Assembly: GCA_949361645.1 (NCBI GenBank)
Contig: OX442436.1
Span: 2,666,032-2,730,031, forward strand
From: Spongilla lacustris
Lineage: Eukaryota > Porifera > Demospongiae > Spongillida > Spongillidae
DNA length: 64,000 bases
Direction of reading: 5' to 3'
Below, piece by piece: positions 42,825-55,761 of this stretch. Made by a program: the position numbers and the translations under genes. Each line of letters begins with the position of its first letter. The stretch's first letter is position 1. The notes beneath the pieces are model-generated. The model was not told where the DNA came from. It made no database searches and saw nothing but the letters and a program-made list of their open reading frames with translations.

Positions 42825-44700
42825 ACCTTGCTTGCAGGCACAGAATCACTATATGTCCTCTAGAAATTCATGATTCAAAATGCTGCCCGCTGATGGCTAA
42901 GTGTTGTTTTTGTTGGGCACTAAAGTAAGAATTTATTATTATTTTCCCCGCCACCTGCACTGTTCCATGCATGCAGAACCTGCTTTCAAAGAAGAGCAGA
43001 ACAATAGATTGAGAGAAGGAAAAAGCTATAATAGTTCCAAATAGCTAGTGGTACACCTAATATGGTATGGAGACACCACCTTGCATGTCTTCAAAAACGG
43101 ATGGAATATCAAGTACTAACATCGCCCGAGAAGAATAAAGACAAACTGCTTCTTGCTGGACCGGCTTGAAGTAAAGCTTGTCGAGTTACTTAAAAAATGA
43201 CAGGTGAGGAGTTTTTAGGGAACTTCTTATATCATATTTTCCAAAGGTAAAGGATTTACAGCCCACAAAAGGAGTGGATCTTGAACCGTTGACAACACCA
43301 GAAGTATTGAAACAGTAAAGGTACCTATAATGTACCATTGCAGGGGTACCTTGATTTACTAAATGTATATGAGTCTCCTCACAATGTATAAGCTTGATAA
43401 TATACACCCTGTAAATGTGCATGTATTTATAGATGGATGTTTGTAACACTTCTGGGTACAGTTTTTCCTGACACATTAAGGTCATCATTAGTATATACGA
43501 GTAGCTACATGATTTATGAACCATTGAAAGGAGGGGATGACAAAAGCACTGATGCGATAAATATATGCTTGCATAATTTCATTTTTGTAATGACGGCATT
43601 ATTATTTGACAGCTGTAGCACTTATAGCCACGAAAGGAGGCCCTTATTTGTGAACAGTATAGTTAGACAAAGTCTATTTATTTACCTTATAATCTTAGGG
43701 AGATGTATCTGAAGAGAAGGTGAATGTGATTTCAGTTGTGATTGATTTGAGCTTTTGACTTAGAAATTTCAGGAGGACAAAATGATTCTGTGCATGTGTA
43801 CCTGCAAACAAGGGATATATGTGTAGATGGGCTATATACATGTATATATATATATGGTGCAGTAGAAAATTATTTTATAAAAAATCATTCTTTCAACCCA
43901 GAATTCTTCTGACGTTGATCTAGTGAAGGATATTGTGTCTGCAAACAAGGCTACTATATGGTATTTAAAGTTCTCATTGTATTTCATTTTTTACCAACTA
44001 GAGGATTTACCTGATTAGATATAACCATATTGTTATTTATATCTAGACTAGTGAAGTACTATAATTAATGCTTTCTGTGTTGTTTGTTTTAAAAACATTT
44101 ATCTCAATGCATCAGTATTAATATATATTGTTGATGAAATTGCTTTAAGCTAATTTATCTTCTTAGGAACCACTGAGAATTGCAATTAGGCTAAACATTG
44201 TTTTCATTGATGCCAGGAAGCAAATAAAAGTAGCTTTGATCCTTCTAGGCTGCTTAAGGTATTATACATATGTACTTTATGAGGTCAACATATGTACTTC
44301 TTCATGCACATGCAAATAATTAATGGCGTCCTTACTGGCATGCATGCAGGCACATCAGTTTTACTATCCAGGTGTAAACACTGCAATGTTCAGAATTGTG
44401 CAAGCTAAAGGTTCGTTTACAAACGTAACATTGCTGTTGATGTTTGTGATATTCCTGATGATTTATACAGAAGGTAGTAGGATGAGTCACATAGTATTGT
44501 ACTAATAGATAGCTGTTTGTATGCAGCGAGTGCACTATTTGAGATTGGAAATAGCAAGATGCCATCACTAATAGAAACAACATAAGAGCTTTACTGCTAA
44601 ACTACTATTGTATAAAGTAGCTGTGGCTATGGATCAATTCATAGAGCAGAGATTTAAAACATTACGTGTGCATTCTTCTGTCACACTTCACCAACAATAG
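42825..44700. repeat. Dispersed 1.8-kb repeat, copy 2 (inverse of 14690-16498)
   Basis: See copy 1 for anchors. Further degenerate partial copies follow at 45000-45560 and 48530-49000, which together look like one copy split by the retroelement at 45580-48280. Two short frames recur in the family (44771-44902, RQGYVIGNDGFDFKSAFHLL; 48740-48961, FPTAETCKLNGNEGMIWW) without recognisable function. Confidence 0.75.
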
Positions 44701-45579
44701 ATTGAAACGATATTTTGTTTATTATTATATATCTTTGTCTTCACATTTCATTTTACATTTCTTCATAGAGATGGATGCAATCCTTGCTATGGAATTTGAC
44801 AAGCCGGCTTCAACTTGTGAAATGGAACTGAGGCAAGGATATGTTATAGGAAACGATGGATTTGATTTTAAGAGTGCATTTCATTTGTTATTGAGTATGT
44901 GATTTTCTGCATTTTAGCACTGTTCATTGATAGGCCGGCATCATGTTTATCATAATTGTAAAAGCATAGATATACTGTAAAACAATCTCGTGTTGTAAAT
45001 CTACCGCATCAGTATAGTTAGTGAAATTGTTTTAAGCTGATCTATCATTTTTGGAACCAATGAGCTGGAATTGCAATTAGGCAGAAATTTGTTTTCAATG
45101 ATGCCATGGAGAAAGCAAACAGAATCGGAGTAGCTTTATTGTATTGTGCTGTACTGTATGAGGTCATGCCACATACGTATGTAATCATGCACAAGCAAGC
45201 AATATTAAAGGTATCCTTACTGGCATGCATGCAGTTTTGCTGTCTAGGTGTATACATTGCCAATGTAAATTGTGCAAGGATGTTGCGACCATCCTGTTCT
45301 TGCTGAAGTGGTGTACATCAGGTTCTAATACAAACATCGCTGTTGATTTTTGTGCTGTTCCTGATAATATAAGTGAGATCGTACAGAAGGTAGTAGAATA
45401 ATGTGTCACATAGTATTGTACATGAAGTAGCTAAATCTTTACTTAACCTGCACATGCATAAATAGATAATGGTTGCAAGAAATGATAGAGAGTTGTTTGG
45501 TGCTGATTATGCAGCAAATGCAAATAGCATAATGGTAATTGGCAATCACTAATACATTAGAACATTACTTCAGGACAAT

Positions 45580-48279
45580 TAAAGTTAAGGTTGAGCCTAC
45601 TATACATCTCAGACAGCACAGCTGATTTTGTTTTGCCCGATGTTATGGCAAGACGGGAGGCAAGCATTTTAAACGAATCTATGGCTTCTTTTCCCCAAGC
45701 ACCATATGACTCTGCAACCAGATGTATACAACACCAGCCCAAGGCACTGCATTTGGGGTCATTTTCTGTGTGTTTATGCTCTTCAGTGGACAACGCAGCT
45801 GCCACAGCTGACAATCCAGCTACTGATACAATTTTAGGATTTAGCGGTGATGTCACTGAGATATCAAAGGCAGCTGGTTTACCAAGGGCCCAAATGGGTA
45901 GCAAAATGTCTGCGGGGCGTGAGTGGTCATGGTCTGAAGTAAGGTTGCAGCCCATCTCCACCATCACACTCAAGTGGGCTTAACGGCAAGTCTCCACCAA
46001 CACATTGCACAGATGGTTGTGACGGATGACCACGTCTCCTCCTTTTTTGCATGTTGTGGCATGGTGACCAAGGGGATCTAATGCACTGTTTGGGCATAGG
46101 GCACACTGGGAACCATTAGAGGTGTCCAAACCAAGCCACCACTTGACAGCTACCTGGAATACTGAAGGCTCAAGATGAAGGCCGAGACCTTCAGAAGGGA
46201 CTACAGACAGCGATGAAGCAGCATGTGGGGATGAGACAGACAACAGACAAGCCTTATCAGCAACAGAAGAAGCAATCAGGATGCTATTGAACTGATATAT
46301 ATCAATCTTGCTTGAAAGTTGCTTTTGATGGACTGGAGATGAAACTAAACCATCAGCCTGAATTGCATCAGAAGGAAATACGGATGCATTAAATGTCTAT
46401 GGAGCCATAGCCAGAGGAGTATAGAGATGCAATGAATGCTGCAGGTGAGTGGCGGGACAGAGACCTCATGCCCAACCCTCCTCTTATTAGGCTTAGCTGG
46501 GCTTGCTGCCAGGCAACATCAGTTTATCAACTGCAGTGCATGATGAAAAACATCTACGAACATCTTCATCAAAAAGCTCAAGAGAAGCCATAACAAGCGA
46601 AGGAGGAGTGGCACGGGCTAGATGTGCAAGCCGAAAGAACCTGCCACACATACGCAAGAGCGTTAAAGCAACCTGAGGGTCCACTGCACCAACTTTCTCA
46701 AGTCTTTCAAGCAGGGGTATTGCCTCTAACCTCTTCCTGGAGACAAAGGCTGAGCAAAATCTTTGTCACCTATTGGAATTCCCAAGATCTCAATGTTGGG
46801 ATTGCGAGACTGTTTCATGTCAGATGGGAAAGATCTCAGATCACTTTGGCTGAAGAGAGCTCACATTCACAAAGAGGCCAAGTGATGGACCAATACCTTT
46901 GATCAATGCCAGTGCCCTATGTGGGACCAGCCAGCACTCCATCATCATGATACCAGGCATCGAACTGAAGATGTGAACAAACCTCATCTTTAGTGATAGC
47001 AGAAATTAGTAAGTTGAAGACCAGGTCAAAAAAATGAGGTCCTAGTAGATCCCCTTGCTGAACTCCAGATTCAGACTGCAGATGACCCATTGTGCGCCAT
47101 AACAAAGGATGTTGCCCATAGCACCAACAGGCCCAAGGGAGTAACTCTGGAAAGTGATTTTTAACTTCGATCAAGAGAGCTTGACGTGACACCAAATCAA
47201 ATGCTTTCTTCAGATCTACCTTAAGAACAACAAATTCAGTATCATACCAATGCTCCTCAATACATCTCCTCAGCCCATGAGCAATTTTCTCTGTGCCAAA
47301 AGGGCATGCCACACCAATATGATGTGGATGAAAAAACTCTGCTGCCTTGCATTTCACTGCAGCACACAGACACTTTTCTGTTAGGCGGCAGAGGGTTTCT
47401 CCAACAGCAATGGGCCGAACATCCAGGGGGCAATCAGGCTTAGATTTATTTCCACCAGCGAGGATGACAGACAGTTGAGATGGAGCTCTTCCTGATGCAA
47501 GAAGATGAACAACTGCCTTGAAAGAAGACAGAACTGCCGTCTTAAAAGGAGAGTCTGCTGCATCAATAAGATGCTGGACACGGAGACCAGTAGGCCCAGC
47601 AGCAGTGAGTTTAGGAAAGGATCTCAAAATTGCCATTATGTTAACACTACTGAGAATGCTAACATCAAATTCAGGTGCAGTAGGTGTGATAGGATGTTCA
47701 CACTTGGTAAATAGCAACTTCCATGTCTCTCCAGAATTTGGCGATACACCTGATGAAACTAATGCCTGACATGCCTTGCCATAAAGACCATCTTGGGCAA
47801 GGGAGATGCTGAGATCACCTGTTGTTTTGAAGAGCTGTCCTTGGCATGATACAATCGGTTGAATGGTAAAGACGGGCCCTTGCCATCCTCCCCAATTCAC
47901 TGAAGCTATCCTTTAACCAAAGGTCACAAAGAGTCTCAATGGGGACTGGTTTATTATGACGGCCTCCTCGCTTAGCGCTTGGAAGGATGCACTTTGGAAG
48001 CATTAAAAGCTTCAACCAGGAATCTAAGGAGTTCTCAGAAACAACCCTCTGTAAGGATGAAGAGAGAGCTCTTGCGAAGGCATGCTTAGCACGGTTAGGA
48101 ATAAATCGTATGGTGGTATATTTGAGGCTGAAAACGTCCTCTAGGGAAGGTAATACATCTGGTGGAAGAGCAGCACTGGAGTTTAAATTATAGGACTGGC
48201 TACCAGGGGAGGCTAATACATATGATGTAGATGATATACATTTCAGACTGTGTGAGGACTGACGGGACAAGGCAACCAA
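45580..48279 (-). pseudogene. RLE non-LTR retrotransposon with reverse transcriptase, degenerate
   Basis: The most complete copy. 48279-47815 is an N-terminal region (FIPNRAKHAFARALSSSLQR, LMLPKCILPSAKRGGR). After a frameshift, 47900-46917 is the reverse transcriptase: LTAAGPTGLRVQHL, VRPIAVGETLCRL, VVLKVDLKKAFDLVSR (motif A), SGVQQGDLLGP (motif B) and WYHDDGVLAG (motif C, YHDD). The thumb follows in broken frames (GPSLGLFVNVSSLQ, NIEILGIPIGD, DPQVALTLLRMCGRFFRLAH). Then 46243-45980 gives CALCPNSALDPLGHHATTC and GGDVVIRHN, and after a TAA, 45973-45590 gives SRPADILLPIW, KPAAFDISVTSPLNP and VAESYGAWG. Both catalytic aspartates of motif C survive, but multiple frameshifts and stops make it inactive. 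Confidence 0.92.
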
Positions 48280-48999
48280 CTCTGAACAATGATGGCAAAT
48301 ATAAAGACATTTTCAACCAGGTGTTAGGGACATCACCAGGAAAAATCCATGACTGGTCATATGGGAGTGCCACATGGATGGAGCAATATGCTTTCCCTTC
48401 CGACAGCGATCCTCTCCAGATGGCTCCCATCTTAAAATTTAATTAACTGTAGCTATAGTGTGTTGTGTGTATTACGCATTATTCGTGTATCGTAAATGAT
48501 TGTAAATAGTATATGTTTTATTTAATATTTTCTATGCATACCATTATGTTATATAAAGTTCAAGTAGTTATGGATCAATTCATAGAGGGATTAAAAACAT
48601 TATTTGTGCATTGTTCTGCCATACTTTACCCACAACAGATTGAAATGATATTTTGTTTATGTATCAAAGTTTGTAGAGGGTTGTCCCATCTTGTATAGGA
48701 ATTCATTTTTTTGTCTTCTTGACGTGAAATTGATTTCCAATGAGATTTAGAAGAGCAAGCTATCAGTTTTTAAATGAGGCAAATGGTATGTCTTGTCAAG
48801 GTACATGCGCATACGTGTTGCCAACATTTTCTTCCAGATGGAAAATTGCCCCATGGGCTTTTGACCCAGTCCATTTTAATGACCCCACTGCAAGATTCCC
48901 AACAGCTGAAACTTGCAAACTGAATGGAAATGAGGGGATGATATGGTGGAAGCAGTTATAGGAAACGATGGATTTGGAATGTTATAAATTTCAAGTGTG

Positions 49000-49430
49000 C
49001 CTTTGAATTGATGAGTGGGTTATTCTCTGCATTTGTTTACTAGCACTGTTCATTAATAGGCATCATGTTCATTATAATTTTAGAAGCATAGATATAAGCT
49101 CTTGTTTTAATCTACCAGGAGCTACAAAGCATGCGAGCTAAACAATTAATTTACAAAAACGAACAACCAACTGAGATTATATTTACTCCAATCACTAGTA
49201 ATGAGATAAAAGGATATCTTCAAGTGTTCAACATGACTGATTAAATCTCCTCAATTCCAGTTATTAGTGCCTGCAATATTTCAGCAAAGGCTGCAGAACT
49301 GGCCTTCAACAAGGAATCCATCTAGGTTCTGGTTCTTAAAGACTTTCATGATTCCAAATTATTGTTTGACATGAATAACAAAGATATCAAAGAGCTCTCA
49401 ATGGTACCTTATGCACACTTCTAGCTCCTT

Positions 49431-49495
<65 letters not shown>

Positions 49496-50330
49496 CACGC
49501 ACGCACACAGAGGCTGGGTACATCAACATGTACCATTTAATTTATTTATTTTAAAGGTGCAAATGCATGTACAAAGAGATCAACTTAGATCAGTTGGATT
49601 GCTCTACAGAGGAGAGGTAAAAACTATCAAGTTAACCAAATAGCACACCTTATAAATAAACACACCCAAGACAACACTGCACACACTTCACAGACGTACA
49701 CGCACATGCATATGCAAAGAGATTGTGATAACCTGATCAGTGGACTGAGCGCACACACACACATAAATGTCAGGTATGACTAGTAGGTACTGTTGGTTTC
49801 CGTTCCGTGGTGCCAGAAGCGTGGCCGGAGAAGGACGAGTGGTAGGCCTATTCGATAAATCCGGCTGTACCCGTCACCTAACCCGATGAGATCCTTCAAT
49901 ATCAATAGTAGCTGCGAGAAATAAAGCCCGGAATCAGCTGAATGAGATGCACACATGTACAGCTGGATTGGAAATATAAAAAACTTACAAAGTAGGCCTT
50001 TGAGCATAGGTTACTGACTTGCTCTTGGTCTGTAGACCTTCGATAGTGCGCTACATATGATATTTTAAAGAAAGCTTGCTCAAAATCCCACGCCTCAAAA
50101 GCATCTCTATTATTTAAATGGTCAGGCTCCAAAGTTCTGTAAACTCAGTAAGAAACTGGATCCGGCCGCGGGTTTGGGTGGTATTAGCATTTATGATTAG
50201 CTCGCTAGCTGGACAATCGATCCGATGACCGCAAAGGATCGATTCGGTAGTCATGATCGTTGCGGTGAGGAAGAAATAAAATTGTCCAGTTTGGCGTTCC
50301 ATAATGGCGTTCCATTTCCAAATAGGCTCT
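49000..50330. repeat. Right arm of the large inverted duplication
   Basis: Reverse-oriented counterpart of 39560-42060 (see there). It includes a (CA)n tract at 49434-49493 matching the (TG)n tract of the left arm. The exon-like segments here have fewer frame-breaking changes than those in the left arm. Confidence 0.85.
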
Positions 50331-50558
50331 TTTCCCAGACGTTCGGCTATAAATTATGAAATCGTACATGTCTTGATTGGCGGCTTTGTCATATGCGTGG
50401 AGTGATGTTCCACCCATCCATCCAACATGCAAGAACGTGTTCTTTGGTGAAAAAATATTTGAATTCCCACCAGTCAGAGTGGATGTGGCGTAACATTGGA
50501 GTGCACCTCGTTCCCAGTCCCTGCGGATACTGTGTTGGTATAACCAGTCGATAAGCAA
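49780..50558 (-). CDS. Exons of an unrecognised gene in the duplicated arm
   Basis: Segment 50136-49989 (AG acceptor, GTAAGT donor, 49 codons) encodes LEPDHLNNRDAFEAWDFEQA, then FFKISYVAHYRRSTDQEQVS. In phase, 49911-49780 encodes LLLILKDLIGLGDGYSRIYR to a stop. Upstream, 50558-50205 is open (GALQCYATSTLTGGNSNIFS, VGWMGGTSLHAYDKAANQDM), but its junction to 50136 is not resolved. The left-arm copy near 39775-39920 has indels in the same exon, so it is the decayed one. Family not recognised. Confidence 0.45.
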
Positions 50559-50697
50559 TAAAACTGGCTATACGTGCATAGACTTGAGAAACTGTGATTT
50601 ATGTGGCCAATACCACAAATCGGAAAAACCTAGGTAATCGTTGGCAAATCAATGGTGCACTAATCGCCAAAATCGATTTAATGTTTAATCTCCCGGA

Positions 50698-50733
50698 ATC
50701 CTTATTTAAGGATGGCCATCCTTAAATAAGGAT
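50698..50733. repeat. Perfect 36-bp palindrome
   Basis: ATCCTTATTTAAGGATGG followed directly by its exact reverse complement, without spacer. Nested ATCCTTATTTAAGGAT symmetry is visible in each half. Confidence 0.97.
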
Positions 50734-50878
50734 GATGACCACTTTCTAAGTAAATGATGCACACTTGGTGCTTTATTTTATATTTGTGTTTAAATAGATT
50801 CAAGATAAGGCAGATTAGCGTTACTGCCGCGATTACAACAGGTTTGACTTGCTCAAAAACCGGTATTACAGTCTCGTT

Positions 50879-51091
50879 ATGGCGAAGCCGCCATTTGCCG
50901 TTGGGCGTTGGCGATATAGTAGTGAGCCAATTAACTCAAATCGAAGGAAGGGCAGGTTTCTGAAAGCTGAAGGAGTAGAATGTAGACTGTCAGAATCAGA
51001 TGGACCCATCTGTGGAACAATATCCACGGCGATACGCTGGCAGGCTCACGACTCACGTACATTGTACATACCGCGCGCGGCCAGTCACTGA
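50879..51091 (+). CDS. Hypothetical short frame
   Basis: MAKPPFAVGRWRYSSEPINS, then NRRKGRFLKAEGVECRLSES to a stop, 70 codons. Composition is plausible for a first exon, but there is no family match or splice partner. Confidence 0.2.
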   Translation: MAKPPFAVGRWRYSSEPINSNRRKGRFLKAEGVECRLSESDGPICGTISTAIRWQAHDSRTLYIPRAASH

Positions 51092-51360
51092 GTGTACAGG
51101 TACTGATTGCATACGCTCGAAAGTGTCAAGCTATAGCTAAGCAACCCTGCTTAGTTACCGAGAGAGCCACGGAAAATGACGGATGTAATTCCTCAGACCA
51201 TGTAGGCGGGCCACTAGGCCTATATATACATGTGTAGCTAGGTGACCGTAATTCCATAATCTATGGCGGCAGCAACAGTAGGCCTAGGCAATGACGTGGT
51301 CCCCTCGAGTCTGATTAATTGGGGCTAAGAATTGGCAACGCTTCCTACATCTCTCGTAAC

Positions 51361-51402
51361 CACCCGCCCCCCCCCCCCCGCCCCCCCCCCCCCCCCCCCC
51401 CC
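51361..51402. repeat. Poly-C tract
   Basis: About 40 C interrupted by a single G. Base count here is unlikely to be reliable. Confidence 0.9.
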
Positions 51403-52009
51403 ATCCACCATTGTACATGCCCGGCTACTGTATGCATGAAATGATAGGAATAGAAAGCACACTCAGTCTGTTCAATGGAGTGCAACCACATGTAGTGCAC
51501 GTGGTCATGCACTGGTCTCAGCGAGGCTATAGGGATATAGGGATAAATCCACGCTGGCGTTTGACCAGAAGATAGCATCTACATCAGTACAAGTACAAAC
51601 GCTTGATATTAATTTTGAAGTGTTATGATGTAAATGCTCATAACTTATTAACCACAAGTTATTTTTTCAACGAATCAGGTTGTGAGTATAGCTGGGTTAC
51701 ACTGTGCTAAAACAATGTTATACTGCAGAGTATATTAAGTTGTATTTTTCTAGAATACTAGTGTTATACACTTAGAGCGTATAACGGCAACATACGCTGG
51801 CGTATTCTGCTGTTATACTACTATCAAATGTGCACTGCTAGAATACTACTGTTATACATCACTCTCGTTTCCAGACCCAACATTGCGGTATCGTAATTTT
51901 TTTAACCGATTACCGGCCGTAAGTGCGTAACGTAATATTGATGTTTAACGGCTGTAGGCCCATATAATATGCGACTCCATACGGTATTTAGCGTCTAACA
52001 ACCTACCAT

Positions 52010-52499
52010 CAGTGGCGTAGCGAGGGTGTTGGGCGCCCGGGGGCAAAATGCACTAATGGCGCCCCCCCCCCCCCCCCCCCCCTACCTCCTCTTGCGTTTG
52101 GCCGAACATACGAGCGGGGGGGGGGGGGGGGGGGGGGGGGGGGGTCCCCCTTGCGTTTGGACAACAAAGTTTTTTAAGCGAGACTAGCGGGTTAATCAGT
52201 TGGGGTTAATTAACTTATTTTCTGTTTACCTGCCTCTTCGAACTATTTCAGGCCAAGAGACACCGATCCAAACGATAGTCGTCCTATGATCGCTATATAA
52301 TTTTTCCTTGAGTGAGCCTGAATACAACCGGTACCGTACGATTATCAAAGAAATTATGCTGAGCCTGACCTTAGACCTACTTTTAAAATTTTTGTTTGAC
52401 CTATAAAAAAAAATTTTTCCCCACGATTTTAGCGCCCCTCTCAACTCGGCGCCCGGGGCGACCGCCTCCCTTGCCCCCCTCCCTTGCTACGCCACTGCG
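52010..52499. mobile_element. Non-autonomous hAT element with 8-bp target duplication
   Basis: Starts CAGTGGCGTAGCGAGGG and ends, inverted, CAGTGGCGTAGCAAGGG. CCTACCAT lies just before it (52002-52009) and again at 52500-52507, two bases after the terminal CCACTG. Internal poly-C and poly-G runs (about 52064-52082 and 52117-52144) and GGCGCCCGGG near both ends add further inverted symmetry. No transposase. Confidence 0.9.
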
Positions 52500-52507
52500 C
52501 CTACCAT

Positions 52508-53899
52508 TACCACCGCGTACGTCCAAAGTTTACCTTCGATACATATACTACAACCTAGTTTTCCAGCTGTTGGAAATCACCACAATGCCGGGGATGGCGC
52601 CATGGCGGTTTATTTGCATTATATAGAAAATTACGGTTGAAAAGTCATAGGCGGGGTCGATAGTGTAGACAAGGAAAGCTTGCGCTAAAACAACATAAAC
52701 ACACAATGAATTGAATTAGCATGACAAAGCGGATGAAGCTGGAGTGGTGAACAGTCCTGGATGACTTTACTTTTGCTGAGTGATGGCAACAGCATTGAGC
52801 CAATGCCACCTGGGATGTATAGCAGTGGATTCAAGCTAGAACCCCTACAGGTAGAGATAATGCTTAAATTTAGCCAGTACACCACCCCTTACAAACATTT
52901 TATCCATATTATCTACAACAATCACACATTCCATCCCACATATATTCCACACACATACAACCTCCTACATAAAAACACCACTTCCCATCATTGCACACCT
53001 ACTACATACACATTGTTAAAAAAAAAACAGGCCGGTGGGGTGTTAGGTTTGAGGGGTCAGGGGGTATTATGGCAATAGACAAGCTGACATACATGTATAT
53101 GGGACCCCACCAACAGTGGGTTGTTAGGTGATTTTATAGGTGTGTTGTCACAACACTGGTTTACCACATTACACCCCTTATTTGTAATTACTTTCTGACA
53201 GTTGAGGGCATGGTTTGTGAGATATATGGCAGCATATGATGGCAGCTGTACTGTGACTTCATATTTGAGGTGATATAGATACAGTTACTGAACTTTAAGT
53301 GATAGAGTTATATCTTAAAGGTATATGCACGCACACAACTTACCAGTTAAAAATGTCTAACATAGGGTGCATGGCCATGGCCCGTGCATTGGTATGGATT
53401 TCTAGACTAGGGCAGTGCGTATACACGTTGCCTTTTCAACATGCGCACCAATTACAGTCCACACGCAGGTCCTGATAGCAAGAAGACAATGAAATATGCT
53501 GGATGAATGCTGCTGAACACTGTTGTGCTGCCTTAATGAGAGGAGTTTGGAGACTTTTTGTATTCTCCCTTGTTCCATCAATACTGAGGTGTGGTCCATA
53601 CACACGTTGCATACACATACACACATATACAGTGCACACATGCACACACACATACAAACATACACACACATGCACACACACATACACACACATGTACACA
53701 TTATGTATTGCCATGCACACATAGACACACACATGCACACAACACACATGACACACAAATGCACAGACACGTTTAGACAGGTTGAAAAAAATCGTGCAAT
53801 CTGATTGGTCAATTGCTAGTGACTAAGGCCAGCCACACTACTGCCCATTCACACACACACAGATACATCATTCTAATTATTGCCCACTCCTGTGTCTAC
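52508..53899. other. Non-coding stretch with CA repeats
   Basis: No gene supported. CACACA/CACATG-rich sequence occupies 53590-53770. Open frames over it on both strands are repeat translation. Confidence 0.5.
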
Positions 53900-53983
53900 C
53901 TCGCCTCCAGGTTCCACCTGTGTTGCAATGTCCATCACCCTGTCAACCATCGTGTACTCAGGATTGAATGATTCATCGTCCAT
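53900..53983 (-). CDS. Single exon resembling the CHD6-9 inter-chromodomain linker
   Basis: An 84-bp segment with a CAG acceptor and GAG|GTAGAC donor, phase 0 on both sides, encodes MDDESFNPEYTMVDRVMDIA, then TQVEPGGE. CHD6-CHD9/Kismet chromatin remodelers have a similar F-N-P-[DE]-Y-x-x-V-D-R-[IV]-[LM]-D linker leading into their second chromodomain. I could not find neighbouring exons of such a gene on either side within several kilobases, so this may be a stray or a long-intron exon. Confidence 0.4.
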
Positions 53984-54864
53984 CTGTGAAATGAAGCAAC
54001 TTAAAAAGGAATTAATATTTACGCATGACAATAATACAAGCCATGTACATGTATGGTTTCAGAACATGTGCTGTACATTTCAATATGGCTTTTGCCCTGT
54101 GGTCTGATCTTATGCATGTATGGATGAAGTACAGTGAAAGTAAATTTTGTTCATGTACTTTTTTACACTCAATAACATCTACTGCTGCCACAAACTTTTT
54201 ATACTTTATGTTTTATTTCTTAATGGAACACAAAAAAAAGCATACACACATGCACACAAACATACACACCAGGGATTTACCGCCACATTATCAACACGGG
54301 GGGGTGGGTTTCGGAATATATAAAAATATAGGGGGTGGGAGCGATATATCCCTGCACATACATACACATGTACATACACACACATCCACAGCCTCAGGAG
54401 ATCGGCGGATCGGTCAATCCCCCTTGTTGATGCTTGAGTTCCACCCCTTCTAGTTATGCTACATGCACTTCAAAATTGCATCAGGCACGAATGTGACAGC
54501 GCTCTTGCTTTTCATATTTGGATAAATGTGAGGGGCCTTATATGTGACTATTAATCAATGCTTTCAGAAGTCCCATGTGCAGTCCTATTGATTGATCCCC
54601 ATCACCCCTCCCCACCAGACTTCCTGGCTATGAGCATGCACACAGTGTACATGACACACACACATGCACACACACATACACATGCACACATGTGTACATA
54701 ACACATGAAATCACACACACAAATACATGTGTATGTGTATAACTCATTTGTATATACACACACACATTCACACATAAACAGAAACATGTGGTTAGATACA
54801 GATACTGTGAGTGAAGTGCACTCTTTGGAACTACTCAAAAGTCCTATCTATCCATCTGCACCAC
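53984..54864. other. Non-coding stretch with CA repeats
   Basis: CA-rich at 54236-54268, 54355-54393 and 54650-54785. A small inverted structure (CAGGGATTTACCGCC at 54278, GCGATATATCCCTG to 54354) looks like a 75-bp hAT-type relic. Confidence 0.45.
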
Positions 54865-55010
54865 AGTACCACCCACTCTGTACCCTCCACCCACCCTACA
54901 TCACCACTGTACCCTCCACCCACCCTCCTTATATTTAACCACTGTACCCTCCACCCACTTTCCATCACCACTGTACCCTCCACCCATGCTCTATCACCAC
55001 AGTACCCACT
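54865..55010. repeat. Short minisatellite, 28-31-bp unit
   Basis: ACTGTACCCTCCACCCACCC followed by a variable TACATCACC-like spacer, repeated about four times. Confidence 0.85.
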
Positions 55011-55761
55011 AACTGTATACACCCTAAATTCACCTAGCAAACTCAACATGCTAAAACTAGTTAATAACACAGCCCTCCCCAAATGTACTAGTATGAAGCT
55101 TGCGCAAGCAAACATACCGTGAAATGCAGTAAAGCTTTATTAGTGCCCTTCAAAATATGTGAATGGGGCTGTTCCTACATAAAGAGGCATATTCAAACAG
55201 AATAGTGTGCGTGCAATAATTAGAACTCACTTCAAAGTTACAAATGTAGGTCAGCTGCTGTTCATCACAGACACGAGAAGATACGTAAGAATAGACCTCT
55301 TACTTTGTATTTCGGCTGAAAATCGTTCGTGTCTCTGCCGATTCAGAGCTCACCGCCTAGCATACAGTACTTTGTACACAAGCGCTTCCGAGAACAAAGT
55401 AGCGATCGCATCAAAGCACAGCTCTTAAAATATGCAAAAGAGACTGTACTAATGGTAGAATGAAACTTGCCACTACAAATTTTGCTTCGTTCTGCTATTG
55501 TTAGCATCTCTAAAATCATGTCTCTTTCTTACGAAAGACGGATATTTAGATCGGCCGGTACGTATACCCGGTAAATGAGACTACGGCGTGGGTAAACTTT
55601 TGTGCAGATATGCCTAATGGATCGCCTGTTCTAAAGCCTTGGAGGAGTGTGGAACAGCAATGTAATTGTTAGCAGCTACATATTGGTGTGTGTTGATTGC
55701 TACGATCATGACGACTGCTTAAGCTTTCATACATGTATATCATTCACGTAAATATGCATGG
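55011..55761. other. Non-coding stretch
   Basis: Nothing recognised. The frame 55207-55428 (+) has no support. Confidence 0.4.
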
